DNA from: Enterobacter sp. C2
GTDB taxonomy: Bacteria; Pseudomonadota; Gammaproteobacteria; Enterobacterales; Enterobacteriaceae
Assembly (NCBI RefSeq): GCF_019880405.1
Contig: NZ_CP082269.1
Coordinates: 2,480,001-2,544,000, forward strand
Reading direction: 5' to 3'
Length of the DNA: 64,000 bases
Shown here: piece after piece, positions 28,499-37,460 of the stretch
Layout of the letters: each line of letters opens with the position of its first letter
How positions within the stretch are numbered: position 1 is the first letter of the stretch
The notes under the pieces: generated by a model
Databases searched by the model: none
The model's input: the letters and a program-made list of their open reading frames with translations, nothing else
What the model was told of the DNA's origin: nothing
Made by a program: the position numbers and the translations under genes

Positions 28499-28851
28499 GC
28501 CATTTTTAATGATGTATGGATCTGTCGCACAAATTCAGCGGCAAGCAGAACAACCGATGCGCAGCTAACCTGACACAGTGATGTCGTTTCGTCCAGCCTG
28601 GCCTTTACAATGACTAAATAGAGCATGTCGTTAGCAATTTTTGTGCAATAGCTTACTGAAAAATCATGATAATGGGTGAGTGTGAACCTTTTTGATGGGT
28701 AATCAGAAATGGCAAAGTTGACCAACGAATAATTGTTGCGCAATTAGTGCATCTCCTGCACCAAAATAATGAAAGTTTAATGACACTGCATCAATTCAAA
28801 GCAATAAAAACGTTTCGCTAAAAATAATATCGTTTATATAACCTGTTCTGG

Positions 28852-29868
28852 CTACTCTGCTGCCTGTTTAATAGTCTGGGCCTCGAGAGATAAATACTCA
28901 CCTATTTTCAGGATCCTGAAGTTATCCGTTTGGGTTACCGTCTCGTTTAATACCGCGGCCAGCTCCCGGGCTGGCTCATCCACCGCTTCATCCGCCAGCT
29001 CAAAGACACCCCAGTGGATAGGAAAAGCCAGCGGCTCACCGATCTGCTGCCAGAGTGACACCGCATGCTGCGGATCCATATGATGCACGGACATGAACCA
29101 GCGTGGTGCATAGGCACCGACCGGTAACGCCGCGGAATCGAGCCTACCCAGGCGCTCGGGGATCGCCAGCAGGTCCGGCGTGTAACCGGTGTCGCCAGCA
29201 AACCAGAAGCGATGCGCCCGAGATTCCACGACCCAACCGCACCAGAGAGAACGATCCCTATCCCATGGCGTACGCATGCTCCAGTGCTGAGCGGGTACGG
29301 CGCTTAGAGTCATTCCCTGGAAGGTGAAGCTCTGCCACCAGTCAAGCTCGACCACGTGGCGCACGCCGTGGCGGCGACACCAACGGCCCAGCCCGAGGGG
29401 AACAAACAGCGTGACGTCTGGAAAGCGTTTTAACAGGGCGCGGATGGTGCGGGTATCGAGATGATCGTAATGGTTATGCGAAATGAGGATGGCATCCAGC
29501 GCGGGCAGATCGTTAACGTTTAGCGGCGCGGGACTTTTGCGCTGAGGCCCGGTAAAGCGTACCGGGGAGGCACGGTTAAAGAAGAGCGGATCCGCCAGCA
29601 GATAACAGCCGTCCAGTCGGAGCAGCATGCTAGCATGGCCCAGCCACCAGACCCCGTCCCCGCTGCCGCCTATTTCTGCGCGCTGCCACCGCTGCTGAAG
29701 AAAAGTATCGTAGCCGCCCTCGGGAGGATGCGGCAGCCCGGCGGCGCGGCGCTCTTTTTGCCAGCGCTCAACGTCACCGGGCTGATGCCCACCGGGGGTC
29801 AGATTACGAAACCCCTGGGGCGTATGGTGAGTCAGGGTTGGATTATACCAGGGATTTTTCCATGCCAT
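28852..29868 (-). CDS. Metallo-beta-lactamase-fold hydrolase (NAPE-PLD/RomA-like)
   Basis: 338-residue member of the metallo-beta-lactamase superfamily, closest in style to the NAPE-PLD/RomA group. Metal ligands: HNHYDH (131-136, the HxHxDH motif), His195 (PAQHWS), Asp226 (FAGDTGY) and His285 (FPIHWGVF). No signal peptide, so it is probably cytoplasmic or peripheral. The ATG at 29868 follows AAGGGTGG and lies 24 bp after the yebO stop, so it may be read from the yebO/mgrB side. This gene is not between yobF and yebO in E. coli. The substrate is unknown. Confidence 0.85.
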   Translation of the reverse strand: MAWKNPWYNPTLTHHTPQGFRNLTPGGHQPGDVERWQKERRAAGLPHPPEGGYDTFLQQRWQRAEIGGSGDGVWWLGHASMLLRLDGCYLLADPLFFNRASPVRFTGPQRKSPAPLNVNDLPALDAILISHNHYDHLDTRTIRALLKRFPDVTLFVPLGLGRWCRRHGVRHVVELDWWQSFTFQGMTLSAVPAQHWSMRTPWDRDRSLWCGWVVESRAHRFWFAGDTGYTPDLLAIPERLGRLDSAALPVGAYAPRWFMSVHHMDPQHAVSLWQQIGEPLAFPIHWGVFELADEAVDEPARELAAVLNETVTQTDNFRILKIGEYLSLEAQTIKQAAE

Positions 29869-29892
29869 CGCTCACCACCCTTTCCAGCTTAT

Positions 29893-30183
29893 TTAGCGTT
29901 CAGCCACCAGACGGATAAAATCGTCGCCGTCGGTTTGCACTGTTGCCGCCGTTTTTGCTTCCGGCTCGGCTTTTTCCGGCGCGTTGGCCTCGCAGAGGCG
30001 ACGCAGCAGCGCATTCTGTCGTTTTTGTTGATCCAGCAGCGCCTCAAGCAGTTCAATCTGCTCATTAGCGCGGGAGCTGGCCCGGTTTACAAAGAACCAC
30101 AGTATTAGCCCAACGACCAACACCACCAAAGAAATTACCAGGGACGCAAGATTGAACGCGCCCGAATTCAGTACTTCGTTCAT
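29893..30183 (-). CDS. yebO: YebO family membrane protein
   Basis: 96-residue protein with one N-terminal transmembrane helix (about 13-33, ASLVISLVVLVVGLILWFFV), a coiled-coil-like stretch (EQIELLEALLDQQKRQNALLRRL) and a charged tail. Length, order and sequence fit E. coli YebO. The function is unknown; it lies 74 bp downstream of mgrB on the same strand. Confidence 0.9.
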   Translation of the reverse strand: MNEVLNSGAFNLASLVISLVVLVVGLILWFFVNRASSRANEQIELLEALLDQQKRQNALLRRLCEANAPEKAEPEAKTAATVQTDGDDFIRLVAER

Positions 30184-30257
30184 TACACCACCTCAATGTT
30201 GACGCGCTATCTTACCACTGACATTAAGGAAGGGAATGATTCGAAGCAAAAATGCCG

Positions 30258-30401
30258 CTACCAGGGGATAAATTTATTGATAACGCAAATACCGCTGAAA
30301 AACTGTACGTCCTGATCGCACATCACATTGAGCATCTGGGTCCAAAGCATCAGGCAAATTACCAGGATGGCAATTACAAGCAGCCACCGAAACTTTCTCA
30401 C
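30258..30401 (-). CDS. mgrB: PhoQ feedback inhibitor MgrB
   Basis: 47-residue inner-membrane peptide that binds and inhibits PhoQ. It starts with GTG at 30401, six bases after GGAG. Sequence features required for function are intact: the transmembrane segment with Cys16 and Trp20, the periplasmic cysteines Cys28 and Cys39, Asp31, Phe34, and C-terminal Phe44-Ile-Pro-Trp47. [18 protein letters not shown] core is present ([15 protein letters not shown]). Loss of mgrB causes colistin resistance in Klebsiella; this copy is undamaged. Confidence 0.95.
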   Translation of the reverse strand: MRKFRWLLVIAILVICLMLWTQMLNVMCDQDVQFFSGICVINKFIPW

Positions 30402-30450
30402 TCTTCTCTCCGAATCAACGTCTTATGCAAACAGGTTACTACTGGCATAT

Positions 30451-30467
30451 TAAACCGGAGCTAACTG
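30451..30467 (-). promoter_or_regulatory. Possible PhoP box upstream of mgrB
   Basis: On the minus strand CAGTTA, 5 bp, GGTTTA, with correct 11-nt half-site spacing but only the downstream half a good match. It is about 50 bp before the mgrB GTG. mgrB is PhoP-activated in E. coli and Salmonella; this site is a guess from position. Confidence 0.35.
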
Positions 30468-30516
30468 TAGCGCTATTTGACTATTCAGGAAACCGCGGCA
30501 AAGAGGGATCAGAGAT

Positions 30517-30541
30517 GAAAACGCCGCGTCTGGCGCGGCGT
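30517..30541 (-). terminator. Terminator after kdgR
   Basis: Minus-strand stem ACGCCGCG/CGCGGCGT (30534-30541 with 30521-30528), followed by TTTTC, within 7 bp of the kdgR stop. Confidence 0.75.
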
Positions 30542-30547
30542 CTGGTA

Positions 30548-31339
30548 TCAGAACGGATAGTCGTTATAGCCCATCTGCTCGGAGATTTTACGTGCTGCGG
30601 TATGCAGCATCTCAACATATTCATGCAGACGCTCTTCAGAGAAGCGCAGCGTTGGGAAGGAGATACTCAGGCCTGCGATGACCACCCCAAAGCGGTCAAA
30701 GACCGGCACGCCAATGCAGCGCAGCCCCTCTTCCTGCTCTTCGTTGTCTTCGCCATAGCCCTGCTCGCGAACGGTATCGAGCACGGGCAGCAGATCGTCG
30801 GTAGTGGTAATAGTGCGATCGGTGCTGCGCTTGTACTCAACGCCTTCAAGGATCTGTTTCACTTCCTCACGATCGCGCCAGGCCAGCAGCACTTTACCGA
30901 TGGCGGTGCTATAGAGCGGGTTGCGGCGGCCGATACGGGAGTACATGCGCAGATTGTACATAGAGTCAATTTTATGGATGTAGACAATGCTGTCTTCATC
31001 CAGCGCGCCAAGATGCACCGTCTCTTTGGTCAGGCGCGACAGCTCACGCATCTGGATATCGGCGCTGCGAATTAAATCGACGTTTTGCAGCGCGCGCGCG
31101 CCGAGTTCAAAGAGCTTAAGCGTCAGGGAGTACTTCTCTGACTCCCCCTCCTGGGCCACGTAGCCAAGGGATTTCATCGTCTGCAAAAAGCGATAAACGG
31201 TGCTTTTTGACATCATCACACGCTGAGACAGTTCAGTAATGCCAATTTCCCGCTCTTCCCCGAGCGCCTGCAGAATGCCAAAGACCTTCAGTACTGAAGA
31301 GACAGAATCTGGCTGCTTGTCCAAATCTGCGATTGCCAT
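30548..31339 (-). CDS. kdgR: IclR-family regulator KdgR
   Basis: 263-residue repressor of pectin/2-keto-3-deoxygluconate genes, the E. coli length. N-terminal winged helix (about 14-75, ITELSQRVMMSKSTVYRFLQTM) and C-terminal IclR effector domain (IGRRNPLYSTAIGKVLLAW, GLRCIGVPVFDRFG). KDPG aldolase (eda), which uses the product of this pathway, is in the same window. The E. coli neighbours yobH and yebQ are absent: 146 bp separates it from mgrB and 275 bp from htpX. Confidence 0.96.
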   Translation of the reverse strand: MAIADLDKQPDSVSSVLKVFGILQALGEEREIGITELSQRVMMSKSTVYRFLQTMKSLGYVAQEGESEKYSLTLKLFELGARALQNVDLIRSADIQMRELSRLTKETVHLGALDEDSIVYIHKIDSMYNLRMYSRIGRRNPLYSTAIGKVLLAWRDREEVKQILEGVEYKRSTDRTITTTDDLLPVLDTVREQGYGEDNEEQEEGLRCIGVPVFDRFGVVIAGLSISFPTLRFSEERLHEYVEMLHTAARKISEQMGYNDYPF

Positions 31340-31570
31340 TAATCACCTCATCGCGAGTGTTTTATAAAATTTAGAATAGGTTTTTATTATAATTTCGTCG
31401 CGGGTCGCCCGCAATGGCAGTTTGTTAACTTCGTTACAAATCTGCGATATAAAAACAGCGCGTGGTGGGTAAAATCGTTCTCAGGGTAATAATTTCAGCA
31501 TAATCATATAATCCCCATCGATAAATCTTTCACAGAAGGCCTGCGGACGACGCAGAAACCGCAGGCATAA

Positions 31571-31600
31571 AAAAAGCGCGTCCTTAGACGCGCTTTTTAT
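31571..31600. terminator. Terminator downstream of htpX
   Basis: Stem AGCGCGTC/GACGCGCT (31575-31582 with 31587-31594), loop CTTA, A-run on one side and T-run on the other. A second hairpin, GCCTGCGG/CCGCAGGC (31539-31546 with 31559-31566), lies directly beyond. Confidence 0.85.
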
Positions 31601-31614
31601 TACACCTGTTGGTG

Positions 31615-32496
31615 TTACTTCAGGTACTCACCGCTGCGCAAGGCTTCAATACGCTTATCCAGCGGCGGGTGGCTCATAAACAGCTCGCTCAGGGATTTGG
31701 ATTTCCCGTTGATGCAGAAGGCCATCATTGTGCTGGCTTCCTGCGGCTCGTAGCTGGTTTTCAAACGCTGCAGAGCAGCAATCATCTTCTCACGGCCTAC
31801 CAGCTTCGCCGATCCGGCATCGGCATGGAATTCACGGTGACGCGAGAACCACATGGTGATAATGCTCGCCAGAATACCAAACACCAGCTCCAGCACCATC
31901 GACACGGCAAAGTAGATCAGCGGGTTGCCGTTGCTCTCTTCGCCTTCGTCGCGGTTGCCACCCATAAAGCCCGCGGCGATCTGCGCCAGGATACGCGAGA
32001 TAAAGATAACAAAGGTGTTCACCACGCCCTGGATCAGGGTCATGGTCACCATGTCACCGTTGGCGATGTGGCTGATCTCGTGAGCAATAACCGCTTCGGC
32101 CTCATCACGGCTCATGTTCTGTAGCAGTCCGGTGCTTACCGCAACCAGCGACGCATCACGCCGCGCACCGGTGGCAAAGGCGTTAATGTCCGGGGCGTGA
32201 TAGATGGCAACCTGCGGCATCGCGATGCCTGCCTGCTGCGACTGCTGTGCCACGGTGTTCATCAGCCAGCGCTCCATATCGTTGCGTGGCTGCTCAATGA
32301 CTTCTCCTCCGACCGACTTCAGGGCCATCCATTTCGACATTAACAGCGAAACGAACGAGCCGCCAAAACCAAACAGCAGCGCCATGATCAACAAGCCCTG
32401 AACGCTACTCGACTGAATACCCGTCAGGCTCAGCACCAGCCCGAAGACCAGCATCACCGCCAGGTTCGTTAACAGGAAGAGCGCGATCCGCATCAT
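31615..32496 (-). CDS. htpX: Membrane zinc metalloprotease HtpX
   Basis: 293-residue M48 protease that with FtsH degrades misfolded inner-membrane proteins. Zinc motif HEISH at 139-143 ([13 protein letters not shown]), two N-terminal hydrophobic helices (about 4-24 and 33-53) and further hydrophobic segments at about 155-215. The start [10 protein letters not shown] at 32496 gives the E. coli length. CpxR regulates the E. coli gene; the upstream gap was not resolved into an operator here. Confidence 0.97.
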   Translation of the reverse strand: MMRIALFLLTNLAVMLVFGLVLSLTGIQSSSVQGLLIMALLFGFGGSFVSLLMSKWMALKSVGGEVIEQPRNDMERWLMNTVAQQSQQAGIAMPQVAIYHAPDINAFATGARRDASLVAVSTGLLQNMSRDEAEAVIAHEISHIANGDMVTMTLIQGVVNTFVIFISRILAQIAAGFMGGNRDEGEESNGNPLIYFAVSMVLELVFGILASIITMWFSRHREFHADAGSAKLVGREKMIAALQRLKTSYEPQEASTMMAFCINGKSKSLSELFMSHPPLDKRIEALRSGEYLK

Positions 32497-32652
32497 AATT
32501 TTCTTTTAACCTCAACTTAACAAAACGCACTATGCGACTACCCACATCGTATGGGTATATTGGCTATTTTCAAGCATAACCCGCGCGTAAGTTACCAGAA
32601 AGACACAACTTTACATTTAGACGCGGCAGCCTTACGCCGCGATACGCTTGTT

Positions 32653-32682
32653 AAAAAAAACAGGCACAATTCCTTGTGCCTG
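32653..32682 (-). terminator. Terminator after prc
   Basis: Stem CAGGCACAA/TTGTGCCTG (32661-32669 with 32674-32682), 4-nt loop, and eight T on the minus strand (32653-32660), immediately after the prc stop. Confidence 0.88.
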
Positions 32683-32689
32683 TTGCGGT

Positions 32690-34738
32690 TTACTGTGCTT
32701 TAGCGGGCTGCGCTGGCGGACTATCTTTGTTGATATGCGCCAGGTCAAGGGCGATATGCACCGTCTCATCAAGATAGGGATCCGGCTCCTGATAATCCTT
32801 CGGCAGATCGTCCAGCTTCTTCAGCACCGGCTTGCCTTCGCGCTTGAAGCGGTCGTTCAGACGAGCCAGGCGAATCGCATCATCTTCCGCGTTCTCTTTC
32901 TCACGCTGGGCAAGGTTGAGCGATATCTGATTCCGCTTATCTTTCAGGGCATTGAAGCGAGCAATGTCCTTCAGGATATACTGGAACTCCGGATCTTTGG
33001 CGATACGATCGTCATGCTCCTTGAGCAGCTGCGGCCCAAACGGCGTCAAATCGCCAGATTTCACAAAGGTCGCAGCGTTGATGCTATCCCACGGCAGCGC
33101 GTTATCTTCAAACTTCTCACCGGTTTCGGTCTCCTCATTGCCGGTCGGCATGATGATATCCGGCGTCACGCCCTTACGCTGCGTGCTGCCGCCGTTAACG
33201 CGGTAGAATTTCTGAATGGTGTACTGCACCGAACCCAGCGCTGGCCACTCCGGACGCAGCATCTGATCGTAGATGCGGTTAAGAGAGCGATACTGCTGCA
33301 CCGTGCCTTTACCGAAGGTCGGCTCACCGACGATCAGCGCCCGGCCATAGTCCTGCATCGCAGCAGCAAAGATCTCTGACGCCGAGGCGCTAAAGCGGTC
33401 AACCAGCACCACCAGCGGGCCTTTATAGTAGACGACGCCGTCAGTATCGCTGTCTTCGCGCACCTTGCCGTTGTTATCACGCACCTGCACCACTGGACCA
33501 GACGGAATAAACAGGCCGGAGAGTGAAACCGCTTCGGTCAGCGCCCCGCCGCCGTTGGTGCGCAGGTCGATGATCACGCTGCTGACGTTCTGCTTCTCCA
33601 GCTTCTGCAGCTGCACCTTGACGTCATCGGTCAGGCCAACGTAGAAGCCAGGAATATCCAGCACGCCCACCTTCTCTTTGCCGACGGTTTTCACCGACAT
33701 CTTCACGGCGCGATCTTCAAGGCGGATACGCTCCCGGGTCAGGGTGACGATACGGGTCTTGGTCCCTTTACCCGCAGGCAGGATCTCAAGGCGTACCTTG
33801 CTTCCCTTCGGACCTTTGATCAGGGCAACTACGTCATCAAGACGCCAGCCAATCACGTCCACCATGTTCTGGCCCGGCTGGCCGACGCCAACGATACGAT
33901 CGCCAACGGTGATGGCTTTGCTCTTCGCTGCCGGACCGCCTGCTACCATGGAGTTAATCACGGTGTAGTCGTCGTCCATCTGCAGCACGGCCCCGATCCC
34001 CTCAAGAGAGAGGCTCATTTCGGTATTGAACTGCTCGGTATTACGCGGCGACAGATAGTTAGTGTGCGGGTCGATCTCGTGGGCAAAGGCGGTCATCGCC
34101 AGAGAGAAGACATCTTCACTGTTGGTTTGCGCCAGACGGCGAATCGCGAACTTATAGCGACGGGTCAGCGTCTCGCGGATCTCTTTCTCGTCCTTACCGG
34201 TCAGCTTCAGGCTCAGCTCATCGAACTTCACCTTGGCATCCCACTGGGCGTTCATCTCCGCGTCGTCTTTCGGCCACGGCGCTTTGCTGCGATCTACGTT
34301 GAAGGTGTCGTTGCCGGTGAAATCCATCGGCCGCTCAAGCACCTTCAGCGCATATTGATAGCGTTCAAACCGGCGCTTCTGCGCCAGGTTATAGAGCGCA
34401 TAAAACACGTCGAGTTTGCCGGTGCGCAGCTCCTCGCCGAGCACGCTCCGCTTCGGCATGAACTTCTCAACGTCGCTTGCCAGCAGCACGTTATGGCTGT
34501 AGTCCAGCAAGTTTAAATAGCGATCGAAAATCTTGCCCGAGAATGCCTCATCGAGATCGAATTGACGGTAGTGGGAACGGGTGAAGCGTGATGTCACGCG
34601 CTCACTGACCGTTGCATGCTGGGTCTCTTCCTTTAATACCGGAATCTGATCGGCACGCGTAATATCTTCAACGGCAAAAGCCTGTCCTGCAATCAGGAAC
34701 AGGCCAGCCAACGCGGTGCGCTTAAACAAAGTGTTCAT
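32690..34738 (-). CDS. prc: Carboxy-terminal protease Prc (Tsp)
   Basis: 682-residue periplasmic tail-specific protease (E. coli length, start at ATG 34738) that degrades ssrA-tagged proteins, processes FtsI and, with NlpI, controls MepS. Signal peptide with cleavage after AFA (residues 1-20 or so), PDZ domain (SLEGIGAVLQMDDDYTVINSM...), and the Ser-Lys catalytic segments DRFSASASEIFAAAMQDYG and FGKGTVQQY. proQ lies 19 bp upstream, so the two are likely co-transcribed. Confidence 0.97.
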   Translation of the reverse strand: MNTLFKRTALAGLFLIAGQAFAVEDITRADQIPVLKEETQHATVSERVTSRFTRSHYRQFDLDEAFSGKIFDRYLNLLDYSHNVLLASDVEKFMPKRSVLGEELRTGKLDVFYALYNLAQKRRFERYQYALKVLERPMDFTGNDTFNVDRSKAPWPKDDAEMNAQWDAKVKFDELSLKLTGKDEKEIRETLTRRYKFAIRRLAQTNSEDVFSLAMTAFAHEIDPHTNYLSPRNTEQFNTEMSLSLEGIGAVLQMDDDYTVINSMVAGGPAAKSKAITVGDRIVGVGQPGQNMVDVIGWRLDDVVALIKGPKGSKVRLEILPAGKGTKTRIVTLTRERIRLEDRAVKMSVKTVGKEKVGVLDIPGFYVGLTDDVKVQLQKLEKQNVSSVIIDLRTNGGGALTEAVSLSGLFIPSGPVVQVRDNNGKVREDSDTDGVVYYKGPLVVLVDRFSASASEIFAAAMQDYGRALIVGEPTFGKGTVQQYRSLNRIYDQMLRPEWPALGSVQYTIQKFYRVNGGSTQRKGVTPDIIMPTGNEETETGEKFEDNALPWDSINAATFVKSGDLTPFGPQLLKEHDDRIAKDPEFQYILKDIARFNALKDKRNQISLNLAQREKENAEDDAIRLARLNDRFKREGKPVLKKLDDLPKDYQEPDPYLDETVHIALDLAHINKDSPPAQPAKAQ

Positions 34739-34757
34739 GCCGGGCCTGGCCTCCGTT

Positions 34758-35450
34758 TCAGAACAACAGGTGTTCTGCGCGTACAATCATCGACATGCCT
34801 GAGGTCAGCTGTACACGAACACCGTCTTTGGTGATCTCCAGTACAGTGGCGTCCATTGCGTTGTTGCCCGCTTTCACCTTGAGGTTCTGACCCACGTTCA
34901 GCGCAGTAATATCGGATACTGGCGTATGCTGTGGCTCTTCACGCGGTGCGCGCTGAGGTTTCGCGGCAGGTTTGTCGGCGCGTGGTTTACGCTGCTCGTT
35001 GCCCTCTTTACGGCGCGGTGCAGGACGCGGTTTACGCTCGCGGCGTGGCGCATCTTCCTGCTCACCGGCAGCAGCAGCGGCTTCGCGCTTTTTGGCCTGC
35101 TGTTCAGCACGCTGAGCCTGGACGCGGGCTTTCGCCTCTTCCAGCTGCTTACGCGCATGCTCAACATGCTGTTCGTCCAGTACACCGCTCGGATTGCCGT
35201 CGAGATCGACACGCGTCGCGCCTGCTTTGATCCCATACAGGTAGCGCCAGCTTGAGGTGTAAAGACGCAGCGCAGAACGAAGCTGAGTTTTGCTGAGGCT
35301 CATCTCTCCTTCAACGCGCTCTACCAGATCCTGAAAAATACCAATTTTCAGGGGGCGCGCTTCACCTTCTGCACTGAAACAGTGAGGAAAACGTTCGGCC
35401 AGAAAGGCGATAACTTCTTTACTGCTATTCAACTTAGGTTGATTTTCCAT
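34758..35450 (-). CDS. proQ: RNA chaperone ProQ
   Basis: 230-residue global RNA-binding protein. N-terminal FinO domain (about 1-120, [26 protein letters not shown]), a basic, Ala/Lys/Arg/Glu-rich linker (about 125-175) and a C-terminal Tudor-like domain ([25 protein letters not shown]). E. coli ProQ has 232 residues. It precedes prc. Confidence 0.97.
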   Translation of the reverse strand: MENQPKLNSSKEVIAFLAERFPHCFSAEGEARPLKIGIFQDLVERVEGEMSLSKTQLRSALRLYTSSWRYLYGIKAGATRVDLDGNPSGVLDEQHVEHARKQLEEAKARVQAQRAEQQAKKREAAAAAGEQEDAPRRERKPRPAPRRKEGNEQRKPRADKPAAKPQRAPREEPQHTPVSDITALNVGQNLKVKAGNNAMDATVLEITKDGVRVQLTSGMSMIVRAEHLLF

Positions 35451-35547
35451 GAAATTTCCTGATTACAACGGACGTTGCCAACAAGCCGCAGGCATGAACA
35501 GGCGTCATTATAATGACCCCATCAGTAAATGCTACGTTATCCGTTGA

Positions 35548-36045
35548 TTATACTGCGTCGCCCGCAAAGAATTTTTGATAATCGGTCGCTTCCAGCAGGC
35601 GTTCGAGATGCGAAACCAGCTCGCGCAGCCCCTGCTCATCCTCGGCCGTGAAGCGAGAAAATACCGTGCTGTCGATGTCAAGCACGCCAATAATCTTATC
35701 CTGAACCACCAGCGGCAGAACAATTTCCGCGTTGCTGGCAGAATCGCAGGCGATATGCCCGTCAAACGCATGGACGTCTTCCACGCGCTGGACGCTATTT
35801 TGCGCCACGGCCGTACCGCAAACGCCGCGGCCTACCGGAATGCGCACGCAGGCAATCTTGCCCTGGAACGGGCCCAGCACCAGCGTATCGCCTTCCAGCA
35901 GATAAAAACCTGCCCAGTTAACGCCCTCAAGGCGTTCAAACAGGAGCGCGCTGGTATTCGCGAGCGTGGCTAAAAAACTGGTTTCACCTGCCATCAATGC
36001 CTGAAAATCGCGGTTCAACTCCGCGTAAAATTCACTTTTGTTCAT
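35548..36045 (-). CDS. msrC: Free methionine-(R)-sulfoxide reductase MsrC
   Basis: 165-residue GAF-domain enzyme reducing free Met-R-O. The three conserved cysteines are visible in IACVRIP, GRGVCGTA and HIACDSASNAE. The length matches E. coli MsrC (YebR). Divergent from letA. Confidence 0.95.
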   Translation of the reverse strand: MNKSEFYAELNRDFQALMAGETSFLATLANTSALLFERLEGVNWAGFYLLEGDTLVLGPFQGKIACVRIPVGRGVCGTAVAQNSVQRVEDVHAFDGHIACDSASNAEIVLPLVVQDKIIGVLDIDSTVFSRFTAEDEQGLRELVSHLERLLEATDYQKFFAGDAV

Positions 36046-36176
36046 TATTCAATCACTTGTTGTCATACAAAAAAAGGTAGCCTAGCCTATTAAAATAAAC
36101 ATTAAATGCCTTCATGCTCAAGATAATCCATTCATGAGTTAAGATAGATTAATTCGAACATAGTCCAAAATACGTC

Positions 36177-37460
36177 ATGGCGCTGAAAACTCAAAAGTTA
36201 GTCACCGGTAAGAAAATGGCGATTCGTGCTATTGGCGACCCTCTGCCACGAGCACATTATCAGCGCTGCCCGCAGTGCGATACGCTTTTTGCGCTGCCTG
36301 CAATGAAATCACACGAAAGTGCGTATTGCCCGCGCTGTGATGCGAAGGTCCGCGATGGCCGGGACTGGTCACTTACCCGACTTGGGGCGATGGCCATCAC
36401 CATGCTGATGCTGATGCCCTTTGCGTGGGGCGAGCCGCTGCTGCACCTCTACCTGCTGGGGACGCGCATCGATGCCAACCTGCTGATGGGGATCTGGCTG
36501 ATGACCTCCCAGGGCAATCCGCTCACCGCCGCTATGGTGCTGTTTTGTACCGTCGGAGCCCCGCTGGTGCTGGTGGCCGCTATCGCCTACCTTTGGTTTG
36601 GTAACCGGCTGGGGATGAACCTGCGCCCGGTGCTGCTGATGCTGGAGAGGCTGAAAGAGTGGGTAATGCTGGATATCTACCTGATCGGCATCGGCGTCGC
36701 CTCAATAAAGGTTCAGGACTATGCGTATCTGCAGCCGGGGGTGGGACTGATCGCCTTCATCGCGCTGGTGATTTTAAGCATCCTGACCCTTATCCATCTC
36801 AATATTGAGCAGCTGTGGGAGCGTTTCTACCCTCAGCGCCCCGCTACGCGCCCGCACGAGAATCTGCGCGTCTGTCTGGGGTGCCACTTTACCGGCCTGC
36901 CGGATCCGCGGGGACGCTGCCCTCGCTGCCATATTCCGCTGCGCTACCGCAGACGGCATAGCATTCAGAAGTGTTGGGCCGCGCTTATTGCCTCAATGGT
37001 GTTTCTGCTACCGGCCAACCTGCTGCCTATTTCAGTTATCTATGTCAACGGCGCACGGCAGGCGGATACCATCATGTCCGGGATTATGTCGCTGGCGAGC
37101 AGCAACGTCGCCGTCGCGGGCATTGTTTTTATCGCCAGTATCCTGGTGCCGTTTACCAAAGTCATCGTCCTGTTTACACTGCTGGTGAGTATCCATTTTA
37201 AATGCGAGCAGGGTTTACGCACGCGCCTGCTGCTGTTGCGTTTCGTGACATGGATTGGCCGCTGGTCGATGCTCGATCTGTTTGTGATTTCAATAACGAT
37301 GTCACTCATTAACCGCGATCAGCTTCTCGCGTTTACCATGGGTCCCGCTGCGTTTTATTTCGGCGCAGCGGTAATTTTGACTATTCTTGCTGTGGAATGG
37401 CTGGACAGCCGCTTACTTTGGGATGCACATGAGTCAGGAAACCCCCGCTTCGCCGACTGA
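36177..37460 (+). CDS. letA: Lipid transport membrane protein LetA (PqiA family)
   Basis: 427-residue inner-membrane partner of the MCE protein LetB in intermembrane lipid transport. Two zinc-ribbon modules, each ahead of a membrane bundle: CPQCDTLF...YCPRCDAKV (about 31-55) and [23 protein letters not shown], here in parts CLGCHFTG and CPRCHIPL (about 233-257). At least eight transmembrane helices. letB starts 32 bp before its stop, implying translational coupling. Confidence 0.95.
   Translation: MALKTQKLVTGKKMAIRAIGDPLPRAHYQRCPQCDTLFALPAMKSHESAYCPRCDAKVRDGRDWSLTRLGAMAITMLMLMPFAWGEPLLHLYLLGTRIDANLLMGIWLMTSQGNPLTAAMVLFCTVGAPLVLVAAIAYLWFGNRLGMNLRPVLLMLERLKEWVMLDIYLIGIGVASIKVQDYAYLQPGVGLIAFIALVILSILTLIHLNIEQLWERFYPQRPATRPHENLRVCLGCHFTGLPDPRGRCPRCHIPLRYRRRHSIQKCWAALIASMVFLLPANLLPISVIYVNGARQADTIMSGIMSLASSNVAVAGIVFIASILVPFTKVIVLFTLLVSIHFKCEQGLRTRLLLLRFVTWIGRWSMLDLFVISITMSLINRDQLLAFTMGPAAFYFGAAVILTILAVEWLDSRLLWDAHESGNPRFAD

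Noticed and set aside
28486..28743. 85-codon minus-strand open frame in the gap between yobF and the metallo-hydrolase
   Set aside because: It overlaps the candidate yobF-cspC promoter, has no ribosome-binding site and no recognisable protein features; likely chance in A/T-rich DNA.
30252..30464. 70-codon plus-strand frame opposite mgrB
   Set aside because: Exact antisense of mgrB, whose own frame is clearly the coding one.
31539..31566. Second hairpin (GCCTGCGG/CCGCAGGC) beyond the htpX terminator, considered as an sRNA end
   Set aside because: No promoter or conserved RNA could be recognised next to it, so it is noted only with the htpX terminator.
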